Positions 29,642 through 38,147 of a DNA stretch of 64,000 bases are shown here, one piece after another. Origin of the DNA: Parachitinimonas caeni (lineage in GTDB: Bacteria; Pseudomonadota; Gammaproteobacteria; Burkholderiales; Chitinimonadaceae); assembly GCF_030129945.1 (NCBI RefSeq), contig NZ_JARRAF010000014.1:59977-123976 (forward strand), given 5' to 3'. Under the pieces are notes generated by a model that made no database searches, was not told the DNA's origin, and saw nothing but the letters and a program-made list of their open reading frames with translations. The position numbers and the translations under genes were made by a program. Positions within the stretch are counted from its first letter, which is position 1. Every line of letters starts with the position of its first letter.

Positions 29642-29874
29642 GTTTTTATGCTGCCTTGACGGCCCCTGCTTTGATCTGGAGTGGATCGGCTATAATCGCC
29701 GATTAGTTGAGACCTGAGCCGGGGCTTGATCCATGGCTATTGCCGTCTTGGGCGATCGTTTGAAGGCACTTTCCCGGTTGATGTGGGGAGGTGCTACCAG
29801 GCTCCTTGTAGGCTTGCAAGATTGGCTGATTGTTTGTTTGTCCTTCACTTCTAAAATTTAAAAACTTCGCTGAC
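29642..29874 (+). promoter_or_regulatory. Upstream region of ispB
   Basis: Non-coding stretch between the rplU promoter and ispB. A perfect TATAAT at 29691-29696 on the plus strand is a plausible -10 for ispB, although no good -35 is correctly spaced. The leader would be long (about 170 bases). No riboswitch was recognised. Confidence 0.45.
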
Positions 29875-30849
29875 GTGACTGATTCGCTCGCTTTTGTACG
29901 TTCCCTCGTAGCCGCTGATATGCAGGCGGTAGACCAATTGATTCGAGATCGCCTGCATTCAGAAGTGGTTCTGGTGCGGCAGGTGGCTGAATATATTGTC
30001 GCATCAGGCGGAAAGCGCCTGAGACCGATTCTGGTTCTGCTCTCGGCGAAGGCTCACCGTTACCAGGCCAACCACCACCATGATCTGGCTGCAGTGGTGG
30101 AGTTCATCCATACCGCTACCTTGCTGCACGACGATGTGGTTGACGAGTCAAGCATGCGCAGGGGGCGCGATACGGCCAATGCGTTGTTTGGGAATGCGGC
30201 CAGCGTGCTGGTTGGTGATTTTCTGTATTCGCGCGCATTTCAGATCATGGTTGAGTGTGACGACATGCGCGTCATGCGGGTGTTGGCAGATGCGACGAAT
30301 GTGATTGCTGAAGGCGAAGTGCTGCAGTTGATGAATATCGGCGATGCCGATGTCGATGAAACTGCATACCTGAAAGTGGTGCAATACAAAACAGCCAAGC
30401 TGTTTGAGGCGGCAGCCCGTCTGGGGGCGATTCTTGCCAATGCAGGAGAGGCTGCTGAAATGGCGATGTCGCGGTATGGTATGCACCTGGGTACGGCGTT
30501 TCAGATTGTTGACGATATTCTCGATTACTCAGGTGATGCGGGTGAAATTGGCAAGAACCTTGGCGATGATCTGGCTGAAGGTAAACCCACCCTGCCTTTG
30601 ATTTATGTGATGCGGCAGGGTTTGCCTGAAGATGCTGCCCTGGTGCGTCGGGCCATTCAGGAAGCTGATCGTGAGTGTTTCAGTGAAATACTGACAGCAG
30701 TGCAGCGAAGCGGTGCTTTGGAATATGCACTGCAGGTCGCCAAGCAAGAAGCCGAACATGCGATTGCATCGCTGGCAGCGTTGCCAGCCAGCGATGCACG
30801 CAATGCGCTCGAAGCCTTGGCCAGACTGGCTGTGGATCGGTCGCATTAA
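29875..30849 (+). CDS. ispB: Octaprenyl/all-trans polyprenyl diphosphate synthase
   Basis: A 324-residue trans-prenyltransferase that makes the ubiquinone side chain. Both Asp-rich motifs are present: first LLHDDVVDE, second QIVDDILDY. The segments GGKRLRPILV and FGNAASVLVGDFLY fit IspB. The start is uncertain. GTG at 29875 gives the same N-terminal length as E. coli IspB but has no clear Shine-Dalgarno; a TTG further up and the ATG at 29920 are alternatives. It lies just before tRNA-Pro. Confidence 0.93.
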   Translation: MTDSLAFVRSLVAADMQAVDQLIRDRLHSEVVLVRQVAEYIVASGGKRLRPILVLLSAKAHRYQANHHHDLAAVVEFIHTATLLHDDVVDESSMRRGRDTANALFGNAASVLVGDFLYSRAFQIMVECDDMRVMRVLADATNVIAEGEVLQLMNIGDADVDETAYLKVVQYKTAKLFEAAARLGAILANAGEAAEMAMSRYGMHLGTAFQIVDDILDYSGDAGEIGKNLGDDLAEGKPTLPLIYVMRQGLPEDAALVRRAIQEADRECFSEILTAVQRSGALEYALQVAKQEAEHAIASLAALPASDARNALEALARLAVDRSH

Positions 30850-30860
30850 GCTGTGCTGGG

Positions 30861-30890
30861 TTGACAGTGATGGCGGCTTCTCGTGATAAT
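30861..30890 (+). promoter_or_regulatory. Sigma-70 promoter of tRNA-Pro
   Basis: A perfect TTGACA at 30861-30866 and GATAAT at 30885-30890 are separated by 18 bases. The tRNA starts 17 bases after the -10. Confidence 0.75.
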
Positions 30891-30906
30891 CGCCGTCTCA
30901 TTTTTT

Positions 30907-30983
30907 CGGGGTGTAGCTTAGCCTGGTAGAGCGCTACGTTCGGGACGTAGAGGCCGGAGGTTCGAATCCTCTCACCCCGACCA
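30907..30983 (+). tRNA. tRNA-Pro (anticodon CGG), CCA encoded
   Basis: 77 bases forming a full cloverleaf. The acceptor arm is CGGGGTG/CACCCCG, the anticodon arm CTACG-TTCGGGA-CGTAG gives anticodon CGG, the T arm includes GGTTCGAATCC, and CCA is encoded at 30981-30983. Genomic islands often insert at the 3' end of such genes. The change in gene content and GC just beyond it fits this site as the left attachment site. Confidence 0.97.
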
Positions 30984-30995
30984 GACAAAAAACGG

Positions 30996-31029
30996 AAAAG
31001 CCCAAGTGAATCAAGCACTTGGGCTTTTT
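30996..31029 (+). terminator. Terminator after tRNA-Pro
   Basis: AAAGCCCAAGTG pairs with CACTTGGGCTTT around a seven-base loop, followed by Ts. It ends the tRNA transcript. Confidence 0.88.
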
Positions 31030-31489
31030 GCTTTTGGTCGTCATGAATGCCGATTCGGAGTAAATCTTGGCCCTCGATGGCCCAAGAATGGCCCAACAAG
31101 TCGATGTGGTTTTGACTGGGTCGCGCGCCGTGGGTTGGCGAGGCCCAGGCTTACCGCTTGACGGTGCTGTGAATTTCCCCATACTGTCATGCATGGGTGG
31201 ACGCAACAGCGCTCCTGCCTAGCGCCCTACAAGAACGCTGTGTAGCCCAAGGCGCGAGAGGCAGGGAGATCAGGCCAACTGAGAGATAACCTGGTCGAGA
31301 GAGCAACTCAACGCTCGGCGTGTACCCGCCAGGGTGTAGATGCAGGTGCGCAAGCGCAACCGACACCTGTCATCAAGCCCAAGTGATCAAGGCCCCGTGA
31401 GGTGCGGCGAAGAACGTCAAGTTTCTGAACTTGATGCGCAGCAACCAACAGCACCGGCTCTCGCAAGCGCGCTTGCTTGTGAGACTCCT
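31030..31489. other. Left end of the island, no convincing gene
   Basis: 460 bases after the tRNA terminator. Open frames here are short and have no recognisable sequence. An in-frame upstream extension of the HTH gene (from 31340) covers part of it. Several GGCCC-containing short repeats occur at 31070-31095. The DNA between the tRNA and the first gene probably carries the recombination site. Confidence 0.4.
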
Positions 31490-31948
31490 ATGCCGAGATC
31501 ATCTCCGGTCGCCCGTACTGGCGACTCATCACGCCCCGCACGATCAAAAAGCGCAACCAAGCCGGTCGCGCAAGCTGTAGCAGAGGGATTCGCCCCCGTC
31601 TGTATCGCTCCTTCGTTGCCGCCCGTGGCCCCGCCTGCCGATCTGCCACGGATTCTGTTCATCGAGCAACTTGCCTCCCTCATTGGCAAGACAGAAACGA
31701 CCATCAGGACGTGTGCGACCAACGCCAAGTACGCGCATCTGATCCCCCGGCCATTCAAGCTTCCGAATAGCCGCCGTCTGTGCTGGTACGAGCGCGATGT
31801 TCTTGAGTGGATCGAATCCACCCGCCCCGCCGAGCCACCACCGCCGCGCCGCCCCCGTGGCCGGCCAACGAAAGCCGAGCAGCTGTCGCGAGCTCGATGG
31901 GCTCAAAACAACACAGCGCAGCCGTCAGCCAAGGGAGGTGAGCAATGA
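31490..31948 (+). CDS. AlpA/excisionase-like helix-turn-helix protein
   Basis: A protein of about 152 residues from the ATG at 31490; the frame is open back to 31340. The recognisable part is a MerR/AlpA-type winged helix near residues 50-110: FIEQLASLIGKTETTIRTCA then LCWYERDVLEWIE. A basic Pro-Arg tail (PPPPRRPRGRPTKAEQLSRA) follows. Its stop overlaps the repA start as ATGA. In such a position it may control excision or repA expression. Which start is used is uncertain. Confidence 0.6.
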   Translation: MPRSSPVARTGDSSRPARSKSATKPVAQAVAEGFAPVCIAPSLPPVAPPADLPRILFIEQLASLIGKTETTIRTCATNAKYAHLIPRPFKLPNSRRLCWYERDVLEWIESTRPAEPPPPRRPRGRPTKAEQLSRARWAQNNTAQPSAKGGEQ

Positions 31949-33057
31949 GCTCCCTTGACGACTCCCCTATCGACGGCGACGCGGCCCTCCGTGCCGAGTA
32001 TGCCGCTGCGTTGATCGCACGCGGTGTCTCCAGAGAAGATGCTCAGGCGCTTGCAGCTAGAACGCAGTACTTGCCGCAAGCGGCTCGGGCGGCAAAGCCC
32101 TCGCCGCGAGCAGGCGCCCCTCTGTCACCTGATACGCCACCAAAGGCGCTCGGCGCTCGTGACGCCAAGCTGCTTGAAGCAGGGGTCGCCATCGCGCAAG
32201 ACCCACCAGATTGGAATGAGTTGATCTTCCATCACTCCATCCTTTGTCAGACCGGCCTGCCGCGTCGGAAAGTGAAGGAGCGGGAGTTTCAGCGTCGTGT
32301 CGGTTCGGCATGGCTGCACCTGCAGGCAGGCATCCTCAGCATTGGCGGCGTCCCGGTTCCACAGCCCATCCCGTACGGCGCTACTCCGCGCCTTGCTTTG
32401 GCATGTATCGCCACGTTGGCCCTGCGAAGCAGTTCGCCGGCCATCGAAATTGGTCGCACGCCCGCTGACTTCATGCGCTTGATTGGCCTCGCTGACACGC
32501 AAGGGGGCCGCTACAAGACTCTGCGCTGCCAGCTCAACGCCATGGCTGTCTACCGGCTTCAGATGGGCTTCGCCGACCATACCTTCAACAGCATGGCCGT
32601 GAAGCAGTACGAAGCTTGGCTGCCGCGTTCTGCCGGTGAACTCAACAAGTGGCCCAACGTCCTTGTTCTCACCGACGACTTCTACAAGGAGTTACGCGCA
32701 CACGGCGTTCCACTGGATCGTCGTGCGCTTCACGCTTTGACCGGTTCCGCCCTGTGCATCGACATCTACACATGGCTGGCCTACCGGCTTCACCTCATCA
32801 AGGGGCCTCCAGTGACCGTCCCGTGGGCGGCGCTTCGCCTGCAATTCGGGCAAGAGTACTGCGGCGTTCGTGCCGAGGACGATTTCCGCACGAGCTTCTT
32901 GCTTGCCCTACCCAAAGTCCTGGCGGAATACCCGCAAGCGAAAGTCACCCGATACCCAGGCGGGCTGGAGCTGCACGCCTCGCCTCCGCCCGTGCAACCA
33001 CGAGTCTTTCCGGTGAGTCCGCTCCGCAGTCCGCGATGCGAGAGGAGCGGTGCATGA
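31945..33057 (+). CDS. Plasmid-type replication initiator RepA-like protein
   Basis: A 370-residue protein. The stretches FHHSILCQTGLPRRKVKERE, PYGATPRLALACIATLALRS, DFMRLIGLADTQGGRYKTLR and GSALCIDIYTWLAYRLH match the RepA family of broad-host-range plasmids as I remember it (Pfam RPA). GGAGG lies seven bases before the ATG. An initiator inside an integrated element suggests a plasmid ancestry or replication after excision. It overlaps the HTH gene and the recombinase gene by ATGA at both ends. No canonical iteron array was seen nearby apart from the phased repeats at 34122-34194. Confidence 0.75.
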   Translation: MSSLDDSPIDGDAALRAEYAAALIARGVSREDAQALAARTQYLPQAARAAKPSPRAGAPLSPDTPPKALGARDAKLLEAGVAIAQDPPDWNELIFHHSILCQTGLPRRKVKEREFQRRVGSAWLHLQAGILSIGGVPVPQPIPYGATPRLALACIATLALRSSSPAIEIGRTPADFMRLIGLADTQGGRYKTLRCQLNAMAVYRLQMGFADHTFNSMAVKQYEAWLPRSAGELNKWPNVLVLTDDFYKELRAHGVPLDRRALHALTGSALCIDIYTWLAYRLHLIKGPPVTVPWAALRLQFGQEYCGVRAEDDFRTSFLLALPKVLAEYPQAKVTRYPGGLELHASPPPVQPRVFPVSPLRSPRCERSGA

Positions 33058-34109
33058 GCAAGTTCATACAAAGCCTAAAAACCAAGATGCTTCAAAGCAC
33101 CAAGCTTCTACAGCAGCTTGCGTCCGACCGCTCGCGCAATGCCGCGCGCTCGCCCGACACGGAGCACGACTACCTGCGGCTCGGGCAATCGTTGCTCAGA
33201 CGAGCCGCGGTGGCGCAGGACGGGTTGATCGGCGTGGTGTCGGACACCCGACGCCCCTCCACGTTTCAGAAGCGCATGTCCGCCCTGCGGTTCACCCTGC
33301 AGCAAAGGCAGCTGGAATTGCTGGGCAGCATCATCGAACCCGTTTCGGATGAGCAGGCACAAAGACACATCGCTGCGTTCGACGAACAAATCGCGTGCGT
33401 GGAGGCCCTGCTCGAACTTAGGCGAAGAGGCCTGGGCGGTTTGCGAGCGCTACGCAACAGCAAACGGCGAGCCCTCAGCGGGCTCCCCCCTGACTGGCGC
33501 GTCCAACTCTGCAAGCGCGGCCGTGCGGGACGGTACGGTGCTGCCTTGCTGGTCGCAGCGCTGACGGGATGCCGCCCCAGCGAACTGGAGAGAGGCGTCA
33601 AGGTTTGGCAAACGCAGGATGCAGCGACGCAGGAGACCGAGATCCACTTTGAGGTCGCTGGTGCGAAGGTCAAACGGGAACAGGGGCAGCCGCATCGCCG
33701 CCTGACGTACGCGGCGGGAGACACGCATCCGTTGTTGTCGATGATCAAGGCGCTGTTGCCCGGTACGGCCGAGACCCCTGTCGTCGTTCAGGTCGCGAGC
33801 GCCATGAACTTCTCTGCAGAGGTACAGCGCTTAGCTGGCTGCTTGTGGCCTTCGCACCCGGACACCGTGACGGCGTATTGCCTCAGGCATCAATGGGGGG
33901 CGGATGCCAAGCGGAACAGCGACGCAGACGCGGTCAGCCGGGGGCTGGGCCACCTATCCCGAAAGACTCAGAGGGTCTACGGCACCGCATCACAAGGCAA
34001 ACCTGCGCATCGGCTGAAGCCACTGCGTATCGAGGCAGAGAGACCGGTCAAAGGCACAGCGCCTGAAGTGGCGCCTACCGATCCCGACGAACCGGAGTCC
34101 GCAAGCTGA
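33054..34109 (+). CDS. Divergent tyrosine recombinase (integrase-like)
   Basis: A 351-residue protein whose C-terminal half carries the tyrosine-recombinase pattern: box I Arg in ALTGCRPSEL (R174), box II CLRHQWG (R278), then LGHLSRKTQRVYG with H300 and the probable nucleophile Y309. The first His of box II is replaced by Tyr (Y-C-L-R). The N-terminal half is basic and helical. It starts at the ATGA overlapping repA, with GAGGAG upstream. It is the best candidate for the integrase of the island, although integrases usually lie closest to the attachment site and this one is third. Confidence 0.65.
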   Translation: MSKFIQSLKTKMLQSTKLLQQLASDRSRNAARSPDTEHDYLRLGQSLLRRAAVAQDGLIGVVSDTRRPSTFQKRMSALRFTLQQRQLELLGSIIEPVSDEQAQRHIAAFDEQIACVEALLELRRRGLGGLRALRNSKRRALSGLPPDWRVQLCKRGRAGRYGAALLVAALTGCRPSELERGVKVWQTQDAATQETEIHFEVAGAKVKREQGQPHRRLTYAAGDTHPLLSMIKALLPGTAETPVVVQVASAMNFSAEVQRLAGCLWPSHPDTVTAYCLRHQWGADAKRNSDADAVSRGLGHLSRKTQRVYGTASQGKPAHRLKPLRIEAERPVKGTAPEVAPTDPDEPESAS

Positions 34110-34121
34110 TCCAACAGGGCT

Positions 34122-34194
34122 AATTGGGGTAAACATCGAGCTATTGGGGTAATGAAGATCAAACATACCCCAATTTGCAGTAGTATTACCCCAT
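34122..34194. repeat. Four phased copies of ATTGGGGTA(A), two direct and two inverted
   Basis: The GGGG cores are at 34126-34129 and 34146-34149 on the plus strand; the CCCC cores are at 34168-34171 and 34189-34192. Spacing is 20, 22 and 21 bases, two helical turns each. The block lies between the recombinase and Fic genes and should overlap the Fic promoter. It looks like a multi-site operator or a small iteron set. Confidence 0.85.
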
Positions 34195-34218
34195 TCTTCC
34201 TCGTCCGGATGCTGCTGC

Positions 34219-35280
34219 ATGCAATCACTCTCGCCAGACTACCTCGCCAAGCTGCGCTTCGACGCGCAGCAGCTGGCGACCCTGCGCGCCCTGGGTGAGT
34301 ACAGAGGCAAGCAGCAGCTCTTCGTGGCGCAGTCGCCGGAGGTCTTGAGCGACCTGCGGCAAGTGGCAGTGGTCGAGTCCACCGAGTCGTCGAACCGCCT
34401 GGAAGGCGTGGTCGTCGCCGCGCACCGGCTCAAGTCACTGGTGCTCAAGAATGCCACGCCGCAAAGCCGTTCCGAGCAAGAGGTGGCAGGCTACCGCGAT
34501 GCCCTCGGTCTGATCCATGAGAGCGGCGAGCAGATGCCGTTTTCCGAAGGCACGGTCCTGCAGCTGCACGGCATGCTGTACCGCTACATGCCACAGCCAG
34601 GCGGGCACTGGAAGGCCACCAACAACGACATCGTCGAGCGCCACCCCGATGGCAGCTCACGCATCCGCTTTCGTCCGGTTGCCGCGCACCTCACGCCCAT
34701 CGCGATGGCGGACCTGATCGCGCGCTACCGCTTGGCCTTGGATCAGCACTTGGCAGACCCCTTGGTGCTAGTGCCGCTGGCCATCCTCGACTTCCTGTGC
34801 ATCCACCCCTTCCCGGATGGCAACGGCCGCATGGCACGTCTGCTCACCCTGCAGCTGCTCTATCACTTCGACTATGCGGTGGGCCGCTTCATCAGCCTGG
34901 AGCGCATCTTCGAAGAATCGAAGGAGAGCTACTACGAAACGCTGGAGGCCAGCTCCCAAGGCTGGCACGAGGCCGCACACGACATCGCCCCGTGGCTCGA
35001 TTACTTCTGGGGCGCCCTGCTGCGTGCCTACAAGGAATTTGAAGAGCGCGTGGGCACCATCGAGCGCGGCCGGGGCGCGAAGGGCGACCGCGTTCGCTCC
35101 GAAATTCTCAAACGCCAACTGCCGTTCTCGATCTCGGAGATTGAGGAGGCGTGCCCCGGCATCAGCCGCGACATGGTGCGCGTGATCCTTCGCGCCATGA
35201 AGGCCGAGGGGGTGATTGCCCCAACAGGAAAGGGACGCGGCGCGAAATGGTCGCAAGTCAAGGCGGAGGGGAAAACCTGA
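34219..35280 (+). CDS. Fic-domain protein with C-terminal winged helix
   Basis: A 353-residue class II Fic protein. The catalytic loop HPFPDGNGRMAR at residues 196-207 is complete, so AMP transfer should be possible. The inhibitory helix motif S-x3-E-G is present upstream (S58, E62, G63), so the protein carries its own restraint. The last ~60 residues form a winged-helix-like module (FSISEIEEACPGISRDMVRV). The stop overlaps the helicase start as TGATG, which makes it the first gene of the long defence operon. I infer a regulatory role from the repeats in front of it and the DNA-binding tail. Confidence 0.85.
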   Translation: MQSLSPDYLAKLRFDAQQLATLRALGEYRGKQQLFVAQSPEVLSDLRQVAVVESTESSNRLEGVVVAAHRLKSLVLKNATPQSRSEQEVAGYRDALGLIHESGEQMPFSEGTVLQLHGMLYRYMPQPGGHWKATNNDIVERHPDGSSRIRFRPVAAHLTPIAMADLIARYRLALDQHLADPLVLVPLAILDFLCIHPFPDGNGRMARLLTLQLLYHFDYAVGRFISLERIFEESKESYYETLEASSQGWHEAAHDIAPWLDYFWGALLRAYKEFEERVGTIERGRGAKGDRVRSEILKRQLPFSISEIEEACPGISRDMVRVILRAMKAEGVIAPTGKGRGAKWSQVKAEGKT

Positions 35281-38147
35281 TGCAACAGACGCTGACGACA
35301 TATCAAAGCCTGTACTACGCGTGGCTGCTGACCCGACGCGCGGCAGGCGACTCTGTCGAGTCGCTCGCCTCTACCTTGGTGGACTCGCAGGTTGACCTCA
35401 ACCCCCATCAGGTTGAGGCGGCCTTGTTCGCCTGTGCAAATCCACTATCGCGCGGCGTCATCCTGGCCGATGAAGTAGGTCTCGGCAAAACCATCGAGGC
35501 GGGGCTGGTGATCTCCCAGCGCTGGGCTGAGCGCCGCCGTCGCATCCTGATCATCGTGCCCGCCAACCTGCGCAAGCAATGGCATCAGGAATTGCAAGAC
35601 AAGTTCAACTTGCAGGGTGTTCTGCTGGAGGCCAAGAGCTACAACGCCCTTCGCAAGCAAGACCGCCGCAACCCGTTCCAAGGCGCAACAGGCCCCGTCA
35701 TCTGCTCGTACCAGTTCGCCAAGGCCAAGGCCGATGACATCAAGGCCGTCGAGTGGGATCTGGTGGTTCTGGACGAAGCCCACCGCTTGCGCAATGTCTA
35801 CAAGACCAGCAACGTCATCGCCAAGACGCTGAAGGAGGCGCTGGCGCACGTTCACTCGAAGGTGCTGCTGACCGCCACACCTCTGCAGAACTCGCTGCTG
35901 GAGCTATACGGCCTTGTCAGCATGATCGACGACCGTGTGTTCGGTGACATCGACAGCTTCCGCTCGCAGTTCACCGCGCAGCCCCGTGAGCAGGCTTTCG
36001 CTGCGCTGCGCTCCAGGCTTGCGACCGTGTGCAAGCGAACGCTGCGCAGGCAAGTCCAGCAGTACGTCCCATACACGGCGAGGCGAGCCATGGTGGAGGA
36101 GTTCACCCCCTCGACTGAAGAGCGCGAACTCTCAAACTTGGTAGCCGACTACCTTCGCCGGCCCAACCTCAAAGCCCTGCCAGAGGGCCAGCGGCAGCTT
36201 ATCTCGCTCGTACTGTGGAAGCTGCTGGCGTCGTCCACGCACGCAATTGCTGGCGCCCTGGAAACCATGGCCAAGCGCCTGGAAGGCGAGCTCGAAGCAT
36301 CGCCCGATGTCCCCGATCTGGCTGAGGTACTCGACGACGATTACGAGTCACTCGACGAAACCGCAGACGAGTGGGATGGCAGCGCTGCGACTACAGACGC
36401 ATCGCCAGCGGCCCAGCGCGACGCTGTTGCACAGGAGATCGCCGAGCTACGGCACTTCAAGACCCTGGCAACCAACATCCGCGAGAACGCCAAGGGCACC
36501 GCGCTGCTGACCGCCCTAGACAAGGCATTCGCCGAGCTTGAGCGGTTGGGAGCCGCCAAGAAGGCCATCATCTTCACCGAGTCCAAGCGCACTCAGGAGT
36601 ACCTGCTCTCGCTTCTAGAGAAGACGCCCTACGGTGAAGGTATCGTGCTCTTCAACGGCACGAACAGCGATGCCCGTGCCCAAGCTGTCTACGCGGACTG
36701 GATCAAGCGCCACCAGGGCACCGACAAGATCACTGGCTCGCGCACGGCCGACACGCGCGCGGCCCTGGTGGAGCACTTCAAAGAGCGCGGCACGGTGATG
36801 ATTGCCACCGAAGCAGGCGCTGAAGGCATCAACCTCCAGTTCTGCTCGCTGGTGATCAACTTTGACCTGCCATGGAACCCGCAACGGATCGAGCAGCGCA
36901 TCGGTCGCTGCCATCGTTACGGACAGAAGTTTGACGTTGTGGTGGTCAACTTCGTTGACCGCAGCAATGAAGCCGACGCCCGCGTCTACGAGCTGCTGGA
37001 CCAAAAGTTCCAACTCTTCGAAGGCGTATTTGGTGCCAGCGACGAAGTTCTGGGCGCCATCGGGTCGGGCGTCGATTTCGAACGCCGCATTGCGGAGATC
37101 TACCAAAACTGTCGCGATCCTGAGGAGATCAAGACCAGCTTCGAGCAGCTGCAGCGCGACCTGTCCGGCGAGATCAACGAAGCCATGGTCAAAACGCGGC
37201 AGATCCTGCTTGAGAACTTCGATGAAGAGGTTCAGGACAAGCTGCGTGTACGAGCGGAAGCTAGTAGCGCGGCGCGAAGCAAGTACGAGCGCATGCTGCT
37301 GGACTTGACGCGAGCAGAGCTCACGGGACACGCAACATTCGATGAAGAAGGATTCGTCCTACTGCGACTCCCAAGCTCCGCACTTGCTGGTGTCGAGCTG
37401 GGACGGTACGAATTGCCCCGGAGATCAGGCGAATCACATCTGTATCGGATCGGGCACCCACTCGCCGAGTGGGTAACAACCCAGGCCAAGTCCCGAAAGC
37501 TGCCGATGGCCAAACTGCTGTTTGACTACGGCGCCTACGGCACGCAGATCAGCACATTGAAGAACTATCGCGGCAAGTCTGGTTGGCTATCCGTGAGCCT
37601 GATCGCCGTGGAAGCGCTGGGCAACTTAGAAGAGCGGCTTGTCGTGGCCGCCGTCACCGTTGACGGTTCACCGCTGGCCGAAGACGACCCCTCGAAACTC
37701 CTGCGCCTACCCGTGAAGCTGGAAGGGCCGTGCGATGGCAATGCCCCGGTGTCCGAACTCGCTGAGGACAGTCTGGGCCGCAGGATGGACATCTTGCGTG
37801 AAATCAACCAGCGCAATCTGGGCTACTTCGAGCAAGAGGTCCAGAAGCTGGACGACTGGGCCGACGACCTCAAGCTGGGCATCGAGCAGGAGATCAAGGA
37901 GATCGACCGGCAGATCAAAGAAGTCCGGCGTACGGCAGCCAGTGCGCCGACGCTGGACGAGAAGTTGTCGTGGCAAAAGAAACAACGTGAGCTTGAGAGT
38001 ACGCGCACGAAGCTGCGTCGCGAACTCTTCAACAAACAAGATGAAATCGAGGCCCAGCGCAACGACATCATCAGTCAGTTAGAAGGCCAGCTCAAACAAC
38101 AAGTCAAAGAGCAGCCCCTTTTCTGTATTCAATGGGAGCTAATCTAA
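35280..38147 (+). CDS. SNF2/RapA-type DEAH helicase
   Basis: A 955-residue SNF2-family ATPase. Walker A DEVGLGKT is at residues 64-71, DEAH at 165-168, then LLTATPLQNS. The helicase C-terminal half has AEGINLQFCSLVINFDLPWN and RIEQRIGRCHRYGQ. The C-terminal ~250 residues are coiled coil (WADDLKLGIEQEIKEIDRQI). It resembles the DrmD-like and RapA-like helicases of defence loci. It overlaps the Fic stop (TGATG) and the next gene (TAATG). It probably translocates on DNA; no nuclease motif is visible in it. Confidence 0.88.
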   Translation: MQQTLTTYQSLYYAWLLTRRAAGDSVESLASTLVDSQVDLNPHQVEAALFACANPLSRGVILADEVGLGKTIEAGLVISQRWAERRRRILIIVPANLRKQWHQELQDKFNLQGVLLEAKSYNALRKQDRRNPFQGATGPVICSYQFAKAKADDIKAVEWDLVVLDEAHRLRNVYKTSNVIAKTLKEALAHVHSKVLLTATPLQNSLLELYGLVSMIDDRVFGDIDSFRSQFTAQPREQAFAALRSRLATVCKRTLRRQVQQYVPYTARRAMVEEFTPSTEERELSNLVADYLRRPNLKALPEGQRQLISLVLWKLLASSTHAIAGALETMAKRLEGELEASPDVPDLAEVLDDDYESLDETADEWDGSAATTDASPAAQRDAVAQEIAELRHFKTLATNIRENAKGTALLTALDKAFAELERLGAAKKAIIFTESKRTQEYLLSLLEKTPYGEGIVLFNGTNSDARAQAVYADWIKRHQGTDKITGSRTADTRAALVEHFKERGTVMIATEAGAEGINLQFCSLVINFDLPWNPQRIEQRIGRCHRYGQKFDVVVVNFVDRSNEADARVYELLDQKFQLFEGVFGASDEVLGAIGSGVDFERRIAEIYQNCRDPEEIKTSFEQLQRDLSGEINEAMVKTRQILLENFDEEVQDKLRVRAEASSAARSKYERMLLDLTRAELTGHATFDEEGFVLLRLPSSALAGVELGRYELPRRSGESHLYRIGHPLAEWVTTQAKSRKLPMAKLLFDYGAYGTQISTLKNYRGKSGWLSVSLIAVEALGNLEERLVVAAVTVDGSPLAEDDPSKLLRLPVKLEGPCDGNAPVSELAEDSLGRRMDILREINQRNLGYFEQEVQKLDDWADDLKLGIEQEIKEIDRQIKEVRRTAASAPTLDEKLSWQKKQRELESTRTKLRRELFNKQDEIEAQRNDIISQLEGQLKQQVKEQPLFCIQWELI

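Noticed and set aside
30934..31206. Minus-strand frame across tRNA-Pro
   Set aside because: This is the usual false protein produced by translating the complement of a tRNA gene.
33054..34109. Typical P4-type integrase
   Set aside because: Spacing of the boxes and the missing first His of box II make it a divergent recombinase, so I did not assign it to that subfamily.
34219..35280. Fic toxin-antitoxin pair
   Set aside because: No small antitoxin gene lies beside it and the inhibitory motif is within the same protein.
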